A stretch of DNA of 64,000 bases, from positions 2,418,001 to 2,482,000 of the forward strand of contig JAIUPT010000041.1 in NCBI GenBank assembly GCA_022315425.1, written 5' to 3'. Under the pieces are notes generated by a model. It searched no databases. It worked only from the letters and a program-made list of their open reading frames with translations, and was not told the DNA's origin. The stretch's first letter is position 1, and the number at the start of each line of letters is the position of its first letter. The position numbers were made by a program, and so were the translations under genes. Shown here one piece after another: positions 30,331 to 41,899 of this stretch. This DNA is from Pseudevernia furfuracea (taxonomy: Eukaryota > Ascomycota > Lecanoromycetes > Lecanorales > Parmeliaceae).

Positions 30331-31584
30331 TCAATCATACCCATTCACAGCTCTCTCAACCTTCCTGCACAACATTCTCATCTGGCCCCCTTTAGTCGTC
30401 GCGTTTCCGACCACTGCCTCTCTCGTCGCTTGGACCCTTTTCAAATACTGCTCCAGTTCTCTGACCGCCCCATCCTCCACACGCCTTTGCACCCTTTGAA
30501 GCCCTTGCAGCGCTTGCCTCAAACCCTCGTGTCGCTGATACAAGCTCGCAAGTCTGGGGCTTTGATCCTTGCAGAACCAGTGCTTCCAATTCTCAAGGCC
30601 TTTCTCGATTGCCTTGACCTCTTCTGATATGGTGGTATCCTCGTCCGAGATGATTTTGGATATCCGCTCTAGCTTGACTTTCCCTGGACCTTTCAGTCGT
30701 CGCAGAGTTTGCTTTGCCAAGTCCTCTGGTCCTCGAAACACAGGATCGAGGCTTTGGTAGACCGTGGGACCAGCGATCCAGGCCTCCTCCGCCCTTTGGG
30801 CAGCAGCAAAACACTCGACAAGCGCGACTTCGACAGTCTGCTCGATAACAATGGTTGTTTCTGATTCCGATTTGTCCAAATCCCGTGCGATCAAGTTCAT
30901 TTCCGGAATGTGTAGAGGTTCTTGCAGAGAGAGCAAAAGAGCCTCTACTGTCTCGAGATCCTCAATCCCTCCCGTCAAGTGTCTTGAGATTCTCATCTCT
31001 TGTTTGCCTGGTGGCAGCAGCCAGGTAAGACTTGGATCGTCCGGTACTAGTATCCTGGGCAAGACGAAAGTGATCATCAGGATAAGAACCATGGCAAGGA
31101 AGAAGATGGCAATACAACAAGGATGGGATATTACGCGGCGGCAAGCTCCCGCTGTTCGCTGACAGAATGCCGGGCGTCGTCGGCCTGTTTCTGGTTGGGG
31201 TGGTACGGGAGGGCCCTGGAAAGGATTCACACCCGGGGGGCCTGGTGGAATTGGTCCTGCGGATGGCTCTATCTCGGTGGGAGATTGGCTCGGCTCATTG
31301 TTGAGTTTCTTGAGAATAAGTTTCTTGAGAATAAATTCTGTGACTTGTCAGCACCAGTAACGGTTGGCGTATGGAGTGAATTTCAAATTACCTGGTGGCG
31401 CGCTGTCTGAGTCGTTCGAATTGAGAGACGTACATCTGTTACGGTATGTCTGTTCGGGAAAGTGGAGCGCGACTGGAGTACCGACTGGTGTGTCATCTGG
31501 CACATCGTCTAGTACATCGTCTGGTACATCGTCTGGTATATCGTCTGGTACATCGTCTGGTACATCGTCTGGAGTATATGGCAT
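30331..31584 (-). CDS. Orphan membrane-anchored coiled protein with Asp-Asp-Val-Pro repeats, 399 aa
   Basis: Two exons, 31584-31392 and 31337-30331, joined across a 54-bp intron (GTAATT donor, GCTGAC branch-like site, CACAG acceptor) in frame. The larger exon alone would only have a GTG start, so the upstream exon is needed. The N-terminus is six or so PDDV-type tetrapeptides, then a Pro-rich linker (PPGPPGVNPF), a basic stretch, one membrane segment at about residues 139-160 (CIAIFFLAMVLILMITFVL) and about 230 residues of amphipathic helix (EDLAKQTLRRLKGPGKV, ELEQYLKRVQATREAVVG). No domain recognised. Convergent with the 29187-30139 gene, 191 bp apart. Confidence 0.72.
31497..31572. repeat. 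12-bp tandem repeat inside an exon (PDDV repeat)
   Basis: About six units of ACATCGTCTGGT on the plus strand, which the minus strand reads as Pro-Asp-Asp-Val. Units differ by single bases. This repeat forms the N-terminus of the 399-aa protein and is likely to vary in length between strains. Confidence 0.85.
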
Positions 31585-33903
31585 GTTGTGGTGTGTTATT
31601 GGATGCGCTGATGGGATGCCGGTTGTTCTGCTGGTGCGATGATGCTTCTACCGCTTGCTAGGACTTCTGGATTGGACGACATAAGTTGGGATTGTTCTTG
31701 GATCTTCTTATGCTGATTCCGTGTCTTCAGATGCGTTTGAGATAATTGACGCAATTGCGGAATTCCGCAAGTCCGTTCGCAACTCCGTTCGCAACTCCTA
31801 TAGCCACTAAGCCCCAAGGGAACACCGTCGCAACTACGCTCTTGCCTTGCTGAAGAAGTCGATTGCACGAATATAGACGAACACGGTGAGGATGAGGGTG
31901 TTGGAACAAAACACTGTAATTGTGAAGTTAGTTGTGAGGGTTTTTAAGGAGACCAGACAGCCAGATAAGAACAGAGAAGATAAGAGCTAACGAGCTTGCT
32001 TTTCTGGAGGACAGGCTCTTGGGCTTATCCATAGCGGGATTTGGTTTGGGCGCCGAGTACACGTAGCTGCTGGGTCAAGACATTCGACCACGCCGTAGCC
32101 TGGGTCCCAAAGGCACATCTAAAGTCTGTTCCGAGCAAATGTAGAGGTCCAGCTACACTTTAAACATGATTGAGAGGAGATGCAATTTGCGAGTAGATTT
32201 GACTTGCCGGTCGCTCACATTGAGCTAAAGACTGATCACATCCAATAAGGTCAGAAGGATCCTATCTGTCGAAACATCTTCCTCAATCACCTTTTGATTT
32301 GATGAAGTCTTTCCATCTTCGCTACTAACCGATGGCGCTGTTCTAGCCTTACTCGGAAGCTGTAACGCGGCTCGGGTCTCAATGCCGTTTGAACAACATT
32401 TATGGAGCCGAGCTTCACCTGATCGTCGCCTGCAAAGGCCCAATGGACCATAGCGTCATCGCCTATCTGATCGTTATGGGTGTTGCCATAGCGACCAGGT
32501 GTATGCCCTGGAGTGTGGTATGTAGGGGCAACATGGTAGCTGTGGGTTGATGCATCGTACTCCCATTCTCCTCTTGCTCTGTCCAGTATACTTGGGATGG
32601 ACGAGGCTGCTGCGAAGGTCCTGTTGGAGGTGGATTTGAGGGTTTAGAAGGCGGACGATATGGAGGCCTCGATTGCTGCTGGTATGGGGGTCTTCGGTGG
32701 CTGCTGAGGGTATCTAGGTGGTGGATCTGGAGGACGTGACTTGCAGAATGTAGAGTATACTTGGAAGCAGGTCTCCGAAGGCCAGCAACAAGTGACTCGA
32801 TGAGAGTCGCATAGCTAGTAGCTATGACAGCTAGCCTGCGGGCAGCGAATTTAGTGACTCGATGCGAGTCCCATGACTAGCCCTCGGGTAGTCATGGTAG
32901 CTGGCCTACGGGCAGCTACAAGACGATGCTGACGGGGTCTAGTACTGCTGTGCACGGTGGAGCCTAGACGGGTACACGCTGATATGTACTGAGGTAATGC
33001 AGCTGTGGGACCGACTATCGAAGCCGGTGACAGGCCGTGGAGCCTAGACGGGTACACGCCGGCATGCACTGACGCGGGCGAGTTCTAGTGAAGATGTTGT
33101 TGACATGTCTTTCGGCACAGTACGAGTACACGGGTAAAAAATGATGAAGATGATGAAGATGATGAAGATGACAAACAAATCCTTCCTTCACACTTGATTT
33201 CGACAGACATCAAGATCGAGGGAGGATCTCTAATCTCTAGGGTTAGGGTTAGGTACTTAAGTCTTCAGATTCTCACATATCATAAAATGAGATTAGATAC
33301 ATTAATATTATCTAGAGTACCCCTTAGACAACACGCTTGAAACCCCCAAGTATTACAGACTTTTGCACTTTTGGTAATTGGTGTTTACTGTTTACCTTAC
33401 CTCGGTAACAGTAGTAGTAAGATACTATACTTTCATCGCGCTTGCTTTACTCATGCACACTTCTCACTTCTCTCCCTGTTCACCGTCCAGAAAGTAGAAA
33501 GCAGAAAGCAGAAAGCAGAAAGCAGAATATGAGATTACTTGAAATTACTGTGTCATCGTCGCTTTCCTTATGCCTGCCAGTCCGAGACATGGACAAAGAA
33601 AAAAGAAAAAAAACTGTTTCTCTATTCCTCCATTTCTCCTTACCCCAATTCAAATGCTTTCCCTTCCTCCTTTTTCCTTCTTCCTTCTTCCTTCTCAACT
33701 TCCTTTCTCCTTCTCCTTTCCCTCCTTACTCATCCAAGATCCCTTCTCCACACCTTGTATAACAGCCAGCGTTACAACGCTTTCCTTGCCATCCCATACT
33801 TTTCTTACTCTAGCAATATCCAATATCCAATATCCTTGAATGGTCCTTGCCACTCTTAGCACACATTCAAGCCTAAACTCCTTCCTCTTCTCCCTTCCAA
33901 ATC
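31585..33903. other. Intergenic stretch with relics and simple repeats
   Basis: A broken Pro-rich minus-strand frame lies at about 32285-32760 (see separate entry). Two near-identical copies of a GTGACTCGATG...GAGTC motif occur at about 32791 and 32853, and two copies of GTGGAGCCTAGACGGGTACA at about 32957 and 33036. There are a GATGAA run at 33141-33170, two TTAGGG-type units at 33238-33252, and a GAAAGCA repeat at about 33493-33524. The 33550-33760 part is pyrimidine-rich, as expected of a promoter or leader of the following gene. Confidence 0.45.
32285..32760 (-). pseudogene. Pro-rich hypothetical protein, frame-broken
   Basis: Minus-strand pieces: PPDPPPRYPQQPPKTP, then in another frame PPYQQQSRPPYRPPSKPSNP, then in a third EWEYDASTHSYHVAPTYHTP and DDAMVHWAFAGDDQVKL. 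Consistent Pro/Gln richness across frame changes suggests one decayed gene, or an unspliced one with undetected introns. No domain assignment. Confidence 0.3.
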
Positions 33904-34758
33904 ATGCCCAGATTCCGCAAGTCGGTGAGTTTCAACCTGAACTGGCCTTCATCATGCTAAGCACCAACAAAACAGTGCGAAAATTGCCGGAAATTGAGAA
34001 AGCGCTGTGACCTTTACCAATGCCCACAGGGAAGATGCAGCGCTTGCATTGACAGAGAAATTCCATGCGTCTTGCAATATGTACGTCCGTCCATCACACA
34101 TCTCCTCCACCCTTTCCCCTCTCTCCAACCAATCCGACCTGATATATCATCAAGTCAACCCACACTGACACCTCTCTTGCCTTAGGTACAATCATCCACA
34201 CCACGCAGAACCACCATACCTCCCACACATCAAACACCACAACAACAAAGCCAACCACTAAATCTATCCTACTACCCATTCTCAAGCCACGCGGCACCAC
34301 CTTCGCCATTCACCGCTTTCTCCCCCCAACACAGCACCACCATCAATCCCGCACATCAGACACCACCACCACACCAAGGCCAGCCACACTGCCTATCCTA
34401 TCACCCATCGTCAAGCAACCCTGCATTATCCTCGCCCTTCTCTCCTTTCTCTTCCTCATCGTCCACTACGCTGGTCTCACCCCTTTCCCTCTTCCGCTCT
34501 CCTTACCCGCCGTACAATGACGACAACCCATGTGCATCATCATCCGCATCGAACAACACGAGGACCTTCAATCCTCCTCCCGCTGGTGGTAGTAGCGGTC
34601 ACGGTCAACATCAAGATCAACACCGTGTCCTCCCGCCGTTGACGGAGCCGAGAGATGCGAGTATGTATGAGCATTTAGCTGGTGGTAGGGATGAGTGGAG
34701 GGAGATACCCATGCAATTCAGCAAGATTGAGAGGAATGGGATTTGGGGTGAAGGATAA
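33904..34758 (+). CDS. Small Zn(II)2Cys6 DNA-binding protein, 232 aa
   Basis: Three exons (33904-33924, 33976-34080, 34186-34758), all phase 0; introns are 51 and 105 bp, the second with a CACTGAC branch site. The binuclear cluster occupies residues 8-38: Cys8-x2-Cys11-x6-Cys18-x9-Cys28-x2-Cys31-x6-Cys38, with an extra Cys23, followed by LQY. The 190-residue remainder is Pro/Ser/Gln/His-rich and looks disordered (HQTPQQQ, SSSSTT runs), ending in a short acidic-aromatic tail (EWREIPMQFSKIERNGIWG). Regulators of this class normally carry a large fungal-specific middle domain; it is absent here. It could bind DNA as a short regulator or modulator. Target unknown. Confidence 0.78.
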
Positions 34759-36031
34759 ATGAGTATGTGAATGATATTCATGCCTTTAGGTGGAAAGGTT
34801 GTCCTGCGGGATGATGCTAATTAAGAATGATGGTTTTGGACGTACGTAAATTGCGATGGAAAGGTATGTCGCACAGCGTCACAGTTGTCAAGTTGCGACC
34901 GCAGGCGCATTTCGACACAGCAGTGATGATAGATAGTAAATGAACAAAGCTTCAACGGCTACCTACCTACCTCTTGTTCCTGATGAGAACATGAGATTAG
35001 AGGGATAAATGTCTCTTCTATACCGTCTACTCCGGGCCTCGTCTCGTATGAGGATGTTGACTTGGAATACTTATAACCACCATGCAGGCTAGAAAGGCCC
35101 CCGGTGGCAGATGGTCCGGGACATCTCATCTTATAACAACAGATCCCCTCATTCCCTGTAATCGCCCCGCTTGATCCTCGGCAAGGGACGTCGGAAATTG
35201 CACCGGTGAGTTTTACCGTCGCTTGGACGGAGTATGTACAGCATGCATTATTACTCTAGTGCTCTCGGTTGAAAGCAAAAGGCTCACAACAAGCCAATGA
35301 AAGTCGGGACCGTCGGACATGAGAGCTCAGGACATAATAAATGAACATCTCTTTGACGACTGTCAACGCCGGTGAGATAATAATTGTGGTGGGACAGCCA
35401 CCCGGCGGAACAACACGCATATTACCCCCCTCGAACGGTCATCAGAAGGCGGACTTGGGGCCTCGAGATAGTATTATCAAATCACTCCGAAGAGCAAAGA
35501 ATAATAAGGTCTCAACTTCTTTGAGCGACTATATGAAGGATATAGCTAGTCTCTATTAATTGTTAATTGATAGCGAAAGCGTGGAAGAGATCTTATAACA
35601 ACTCTGATTATTTTGTTTTCTTTGTTTACAGCTTTACGCGACGCGTCTTGGTATATGGTGTTTTTGGTTTAGGGGAGTTGCTCTAGTAACACACCGAAAT
35701 TGCCCGAGTGAGGAACAACGATTCGAAGCTCTATACATACGAATATGATTGCGCGTTCGCAGCAAAAGGGCCAGCAGGTCAAATAATAGAGGCCTGGAAA
35801 AGGCATATTTTCCATACTCTCATGTCCAGTAGTGCCGAAAAACTACTCTCAAACTCCAAAACCACGATCTCGTAGAGATCGTTCGTGACGAGAATCGTTA
35901 TCATTGATGCTAAGGTAGGAGTAGTATACAAGATATCGGTGTCGACGAATTCAAAATTCGCATTATTGACGCATGGCCAAAATGACTGCAACGGGATCAA
36001 AAGTTCTCAATGACACATGGTGGGAATTCGC
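34759..36031. other. Stretch without a supported gene
   Basis: One 72-codon plus-strand frame (35341-35559) and one 73-codon minus frame (36000-35779) carry no domain. Both lie in sequence whose AT content rises toward 36 kb. I see no RNA gene. Confidence 0.4.
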
Positions 36032-36157
36032 GGAGGTCTGCACAAAAAAGTCCTGGACAAAGCCCTAACCCTACTGTCGGAAGGCAACCCTCAAATTTGT
36101 ATATGGGGCGTTATCCGATATAAGTCTTAGCGTCTAGGACTTTTTGTGTAGACCTCC
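36032..36157. mobile_element. 126-bp MITE with 26-27 bp terminal inverted repeats
   Basis: The left end reads GGAGGTCTGCACAAAAAAGT followed by CCTGGAC. The right end, on the opposite strand, reads GGAGGTCTACACAAAAAGTC followed by CTAGAC. The arms differ by two substitutions and one base in the A run. The interior has no coding capacity. A clear target-site duplication is not seen. The TIR style resembles that of Tc1/mariner-type elements, but the parent is not identified. Confidence 0.7.
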
Positions 36158-36620
36158 ATATGATTAGAATAAATACAACAACGGCTTATAAACAAAGGTT
36201 TTTAATAACGTATAATTAATGACTGTAAGGTCAAGACGAAGCCTTTATGAAAGCATTCGTGGGCTTCGCAGTATGTAAGCGTGTCAAAGGGGATTACGTT
36301 TCGCGAAGAACTTAATCGAAAGATCAGCGAGCTTATCGATAGCTTCTCATATAATAACCTACTGACGTGGTCGACCAGGTGAATCACCTCGTTACAATAA
36401 ATGCCGCTGACTATAGTAACACTTTCGGCTTCTTTTAAGTCTACTATGATACAGCTTTATAAGAGTCTCTATTAAGATCTATAAGAGAAGAATTGATTGA
36501 TTCTATAAAGTAATATGAAGACTACTTATATAGTCACTATTTGTTATTATACGAGATAGCTATAATATAGTGCTGTAGTATTTTCTATAGTCTTCGTCGC
36601 ACATCTCTCTGAGTAGATAG

Positions 36621-36742
36621 TGTCAAAATTCGGGTCACGTGACATGGTCACGTGATGCGCTAAGGCGCATCCTCATAGTCGCTCTTTACTCTCGTAGCAT
36701 TCTATAGTTAACAACTAAGTGTCCTACCACCTATTCTTGACA
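36621..36742 (+). repeat. 5' LTR of copia element A (122 bp)
   Basis: TGTCAAAATT...CTTGACA. Contains two CACGTG boxes a dozen bases apart and an 18-base hairpin (gatgcgctaaggcgcatc, 7-bp stem) at about 36653-36670. Differs from the 5' LTR of element B at about three positions. Confidence 0.88.
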
Positions 36743-37639
36743 GGTTATGAGCCCGGGCTTGCTCGACGACTGTTTCACTTATATTCTATGTCTATCAGAG
36801 TCACAGTGATCTCTAAGCATCACGAGTTCATCGTAATGAACGTCGCGACAGCTATGAGACTCTGTTTTTCAATCTTCTTGAGATGGGTATTGTCCTCTAC
36901 AAAATGATCGTCTTTGAAATTCGAAAGGCTGGGAGCTCTATCGCAAATCGACCCGCGACATATCGAATCTAATCGAACGTCGAACGTCGAACTCGTCATA
37001 CGATCGTGCGATCGAATTTCACTAAGGTCTCTAAAACATTGTCAGCTTCTCTGCGTGAGACACGTTAAACACGTTCAACGAGAACATTTCTCTCGCGATA
37101 TATATCGCTTCAGCGTTGATAAAGCGTTTACGTGAATCGAATCAATTATAACGACTTAAGAGGCTGAACTTCAGCATCAAATCGTCTGATCACACTTTAG
37201 AGTTGATTAGTTATCAACAAATCTTCACTCAGAGCGCGTATACGTCTGTTAAGAGTCAAAACAACAAGGATTTCTTATTGAGATAGATCTTTCGATCTTA
37301 TAAGTTCTCTAAAGAAGAGAGCTGAGACTCAGTCATCGAATTCTCTTTATCGTCATTCGACTTTATTCTGTTATCGAATATGACTTCATCTCACGACGAT
37401 AGTCATCGAAGCGACTATTTTAAATTCGAGTCTCTATCGAAGACTTAGTATAAGAAGAACGTTATTTCTCTTCGAAGATCTGCACGTCTTTAACAATTGT
37501 CTTCGATACAGTCTTAGCGAAAATTAGATTAATTCAAATCTTTCTTGCCTCTAAGTATCTTTTATCTCAATAATATCGTTCGTATCTATCGAAGATTCAA
37601 GTATAAGCACTTCTTATTTCTCGTATAAGAACTCGAAGA

Positions 37640-40600
37640 TTAATAACAAAAGTTGTTAGATATCGATAAGACCCTCGAGAACTCTGACGAAGATCAGAGT
37701 ATCTATTTTACTCTCACTGCTTTCGCGAACGTTAGTAATATTGACTTTCAATTCGAAGTCAGCGAAGACACTCTCAGTGTCTTAAGTGACATTGAGTTAT
37801 TCGATCTTCGTGTCAAAAGCTCTCTGAATCTCACTTCTTCGACTTCGACTTCTTCGACTTTAAGATCTTCGTTCTCTATCGCCTCTCTCGTCTCAGTTAT
37901 CTCTCAAGCTAAGTCTTTCGTTTAAGCATTATCGTCGTTATTATTTATATCGTACGTGTCGCCCTTAGAAACCTTCTTAGCAATTCTTAGCATTTATAAT
38001 CGACGAAGAATCAAGCGCATAAGACGTCGCAAGAAACATGTTAGTCTTAGTAGTTTCAACGACTGACTCTCTCGAAGAGAAAAGCGCTTTTTTCTTAAAC
38101 TTTATTATTATTTTAAAGTTCAATCTGAGATATCGTCGATGAAAGTAGAATATCAACAATTAATTAATGCTTAATAATCTTATTTTCTTTAATGCGATCA
38201 TCAGTCATAGAGTCTATATCGTTATCTTTTATCGTCTCGAAAATAGCGATCGCGAACTCGTCGAAGTCGAATTCGACGATAAAGACTCTTAGATTATGCT
38301 CGATGCTCTAATCAAGAACTATTAGTCTAAGAGCACGAATCTCTATAGAGAACTAATACGTCGAATATTCGATCTCACTCTTAAAGAAGAGAAAGTTCGT
38401 TAATACGAAAAGAACTTTCGTAAGATCATCTTCGACATCATCAGCCTTCATAAATCTCTCGTTATTTCGAAGTCTCTACGAATTCTAATTTTTCTTATAA
38501 GACTTGACGACTCTTACGACATGTTCGAGTCAAGTTACACTCAAAATCATGATCTCTTTGAGAACAAGTTCGTCAAGTTTTAAGAGATTGTCGTGATCGT
38601 CGTGAACGAAGAAGTTAGAATCTCCTTCAAAGAAGAAGAACTAATTATATATATCGTTTATAACGATAAGAACAAAGACAAACAAGCTACTTTTAACAAT
38701 CTCGACGACTCTAACATTAATCGTGAGATCTATTCTTCGTATAAGACAGTTAATTACAAATTCAGATATTCTCTTATCAAATACTAAATTAAGTTTTCTT
38801 ATTTCAAGTCTAAGAAATTTATAACGAAAGAGAAAAAGAAGAAGAAGATAAAGATCTTCGACTTCGAGAATAAATTCTTAAGCAACAAGCGTAAACGCAT
38901 CGAAGAGACGTCTTTTAATGTCTCTGCTTCAGAGGAGAACGATTATCTTAATGTTAATTATATCTTTCTGAAGAAACTAAACTTCATTATGCACTATTCG
39001 AATGTCAATTCGAACGACTTCAATATCCTCGATGCGGCTAATGATCAAGTCATTAATCTAATCGTCACGAAAGCTCTCGAATATAGTCTCATAACTGCGA
39101 ATTTCGTGAATCTTCTCACTCGAGTCGTCGTAGATTCAGACTGCTCTCGTTATTCTTTCGCGAATCGTTCGATGTTCATTATCTACGAAAAGATTTATTT
39201 TCGATCGATCAAGGGCATCGAGAGAAGCGAAGTGCAGTCTCAAGACTGTGACATTATTAGTCTCGACTGTGTGATTAGAGAAGAGTATATGACAGTCACT
39301 CTGCGAAATATCTTATATATGCTCGATATGAGCGTCAATCTTCTCTCGATCGATAAACTTTTAAACTTCGATATCGCTGTCTTCTTTTATAAGATAAAGT
39401 ACACTCTCATTAAGAACGATCTAAAGCTTATCGATACTCGTAATCGTGATCTCTTCTTTTTGAATCTCTGACAGAGTCGAAATAGTACTCTAATCGTCTA
39501 TAGTGTGCTCTCGAATCTTATTTATTAACTCTGATATGCTCGCATAAGTTATTTGAGTTAAAACAATCTAAACAAGCTCTCAAATATGATCGTTGAGATG
39601 AACTTCATTAAGAACATTGCGAAGGAGTATATCTGTGAATATTATATTATAAAACGTCAGAAGACTGTTTCTTATGATAGTCTCACAGAGTTAGAAACGC
39701 AGTCTAACGAATTTGTTTATAGTGATCTCGTAGAGTCTCTATCCTCTACTGAATTCAATAACTACAGATACTTTGTGATATTTAAGAATAATTTCATCTC
39801 CTACTCTAAAGTGTACTATATTCGTCATAAGAATAAAACGTTTGTTATATTCTTACGTTTTAAAGTCTTTCTAGAGTCACGAGACTATAAGATCTATCGT
39901 ATTCGCCTCGATAATAAGAGAGAGTATATGTTTAAGGTCTTCTTAAATTATCTTCTTTAGTGCGAAATCAGACAGAAGCTCACTGTATCTGAGAATCTCG
40001 AAATAAACGAGACGATCGAACGTTTTGAGTAGACCTTGCTGTATAAGATACATTTTATACTATTAAGTTCCTAGCTCAACAAGTCTTTCTGACTCGAAAT
40101 CGTGATCATCACCAATTATTTGATGTTGCGATCCCTCAACGTTCGAATCATTATAACGTTATTTGAGACTTTTTATTATCGAAAGCTCATTTTATCTTAT
40201 CTGCGAACGATTAATTTCATCGTCTATGCGTTAAAGCGTATTTAAAAGAAACTCGTGAATAAAAGCGAAAAGTGTGTTCTTCTGAGATATAAAGAGGAGT
40301 TCATTTTCCGTCTATATAATCTCATCAAGAAGAAGATTATTCGAATTAATAATATTCACTTCGTTAAGAAGCGTTTCTTGATTGTAAATCTCGAAGAAAA
40401 GACGAACGCTCATGAGCTCTCGATCAAGCGACAACGTCTTCATATATTAGTATTCGCTATAGAGGAGACACTTGATGAACAGCGTATTATTAACATTTCG
40501 AAAGACATTGCCCTTATTATGAAGTTCTCAACGACTGTATCTGCATCTGCAATAAACAGATCAAGATCAAATTTCTCATAATTAGCTGAAAAGCAGACGT

Positions 40601-41260
40601 CTACATCAAAGCCCTCGTTTCTCGCACGAGTCGTATCATCGATCGCGTTCGCGCGAGTCTCTCGATCAATTGCTGCATTATCAGCTGTCGAAGAAATAAC
40701 TCGTTCTCTCACTGTCGTCGAAATGATTCGCAAAGATCTCGAGCTAAGTGCGATTCAAAGAGTACTTCTTAATTATCTCGACATTACGATTTCGAATCTG
40801 CGAGATCTATCATCTGACTCTCTCTCGAGAACATTCGCGACCTTTGCGTTACTAACGAATCATATCAATAAGTCGAATATTTTCGAGCCGACGATCTATC
40901 AATAGATCATTTTCAATCAACTCTCTCGTATACACTGAGAGCTCGTTATGTAAGACGAATACAAATCTCTTATGAACAACAATACTTGATGTCTAATTCA
41001 GACGTCTTCAGATATTCATATTCTGAGAGATCGCTGAGTAGATCTATATCGTGAAGCGAGACCTCGCTGAGAAAGTTACTCGCTATAAGACTCGCTGAGT
41101 GATTCGAGGTTTCGAATAACAGAAGAGTCGTGACTATCATAACACGTTCGTCTTAGTGATCAAGTTTATGAGTTATAAGACGATCTTTGCTCTGATAGCG
41201 ATTCTAAACTAAGACGTAAAATAAATAAACGTCAAAATCGTCTTTCTTTACGATAGCATT
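37640..41260 (+). pseudogene. gag-pol remnant of copia element A
   Basis: Gag-like part at 37653-38787 (acidic, Ser/Thr-rich). The protease region at about 39118-39170 reads VVVDSDCSRYSFANRS, where the active-site DSG is altered to DSD. GAG-pre-integrase lies at 39290-39470 (LRNILYMLDMSVNLLSIDKL). The integrase core spans 39586-39960 and beyond (IRLDNKREYMF). The post-integrase linker is at 40255-40905 and the RT N-terminus at 41040-41260 with stops. Stop codons interrupt every domain. Confidence 0.75.
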
Positions 41261-41263
41261 CAA

Positions 41264-41385
41264 TGTGAAAAATAGGTGATAGGACACTTAGTTGTTAACT
41301 ATAGAATGCTACGAGAGTAAAGAGCGACTATGAGGATGCGCCTTAGCGCATCACGTGACCATGTCACGTGACCCGAATTTTGACA
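41264..41385 (-). repeat. 3' LTR of copia element B (122 bp)
   Basis: On the minus strand TGTCAAAATT...TTTTTCACA. It is within two transitions of the 5' LTR at 47642-47763, so insertion was recent or the LTRs were spared the mutation that hit the body. Confidence 0.88.
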
Positions 41386-41899
41386 CTCCCCTTCGCTCGC
41401 ATACTCAAAAATGCGAAAACACGATTTTCGCACTTCGCGACGCAAAAAACCCCAATCGGGTTAGCGCGAAGTCCGATTCACAAAAGTGAAGAAACCAAGT
41501 TCTGAAAACGACTATGTCAAATTCGAATCAAGTTCTGAAAACGACTATATCAAATTCGAAGATATGTAAAAATCCGTTCTGATCCTTCATACAAAACTTC
41601 CATTTTCCGAAAAAAGGCGATTTTTTGAAAGTTTTCTTTGAAATAGATCTGATACACACTCAATTTCTATCAAAACGAGGTCGGTGAATACATGAGGGGG
41701 TGGAACAAGAAGCAGTGAAAGAAAACCGAAGATCTGACGTCTATAGACAAGGTGAATAGCGTTATTCCTCTGAAATTAACGACTTCAGATTAGAAGCAAG
41801 AGCGTTGAGGGTTAGTCTTTGACGCTGAGAGAATGTTTTGAGACTGATTTCATCTTAAGAACATCGCGAAAGATAACGAATTTGTCGAGACAGAGGGCT

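Larger units (their letters stand above)
36621..41263 (+). mobile_element. Ty1/copia element A, 5'-complete, truncated in RT
   Basis: Begins with a 122-bp LTR followed at once by GGTTATGAGCCC, a primer-binding-site-like sequence. Gag, protease and integrase regions follow. Sequence stops inside RT at 41263, where the 3' LTR of element B begins. The whole body aligns in inverted orientation with element B (43040-47763). The aligned proteins differ mostly by changes that A/G or C/T transitions explain. Confidence 0.85.

Noticed and set aside
35341..35559. 72-codon plus-strand frame
   Set aside because: Short, without a domain, and in a stretch of rising AT content; treated as chance.
36206..36387. 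61-codon minus-strand frame beside the MITE
   Set aside because: No domain, lies in AT-rich decayed DNA, and no start context or intron signals support it.
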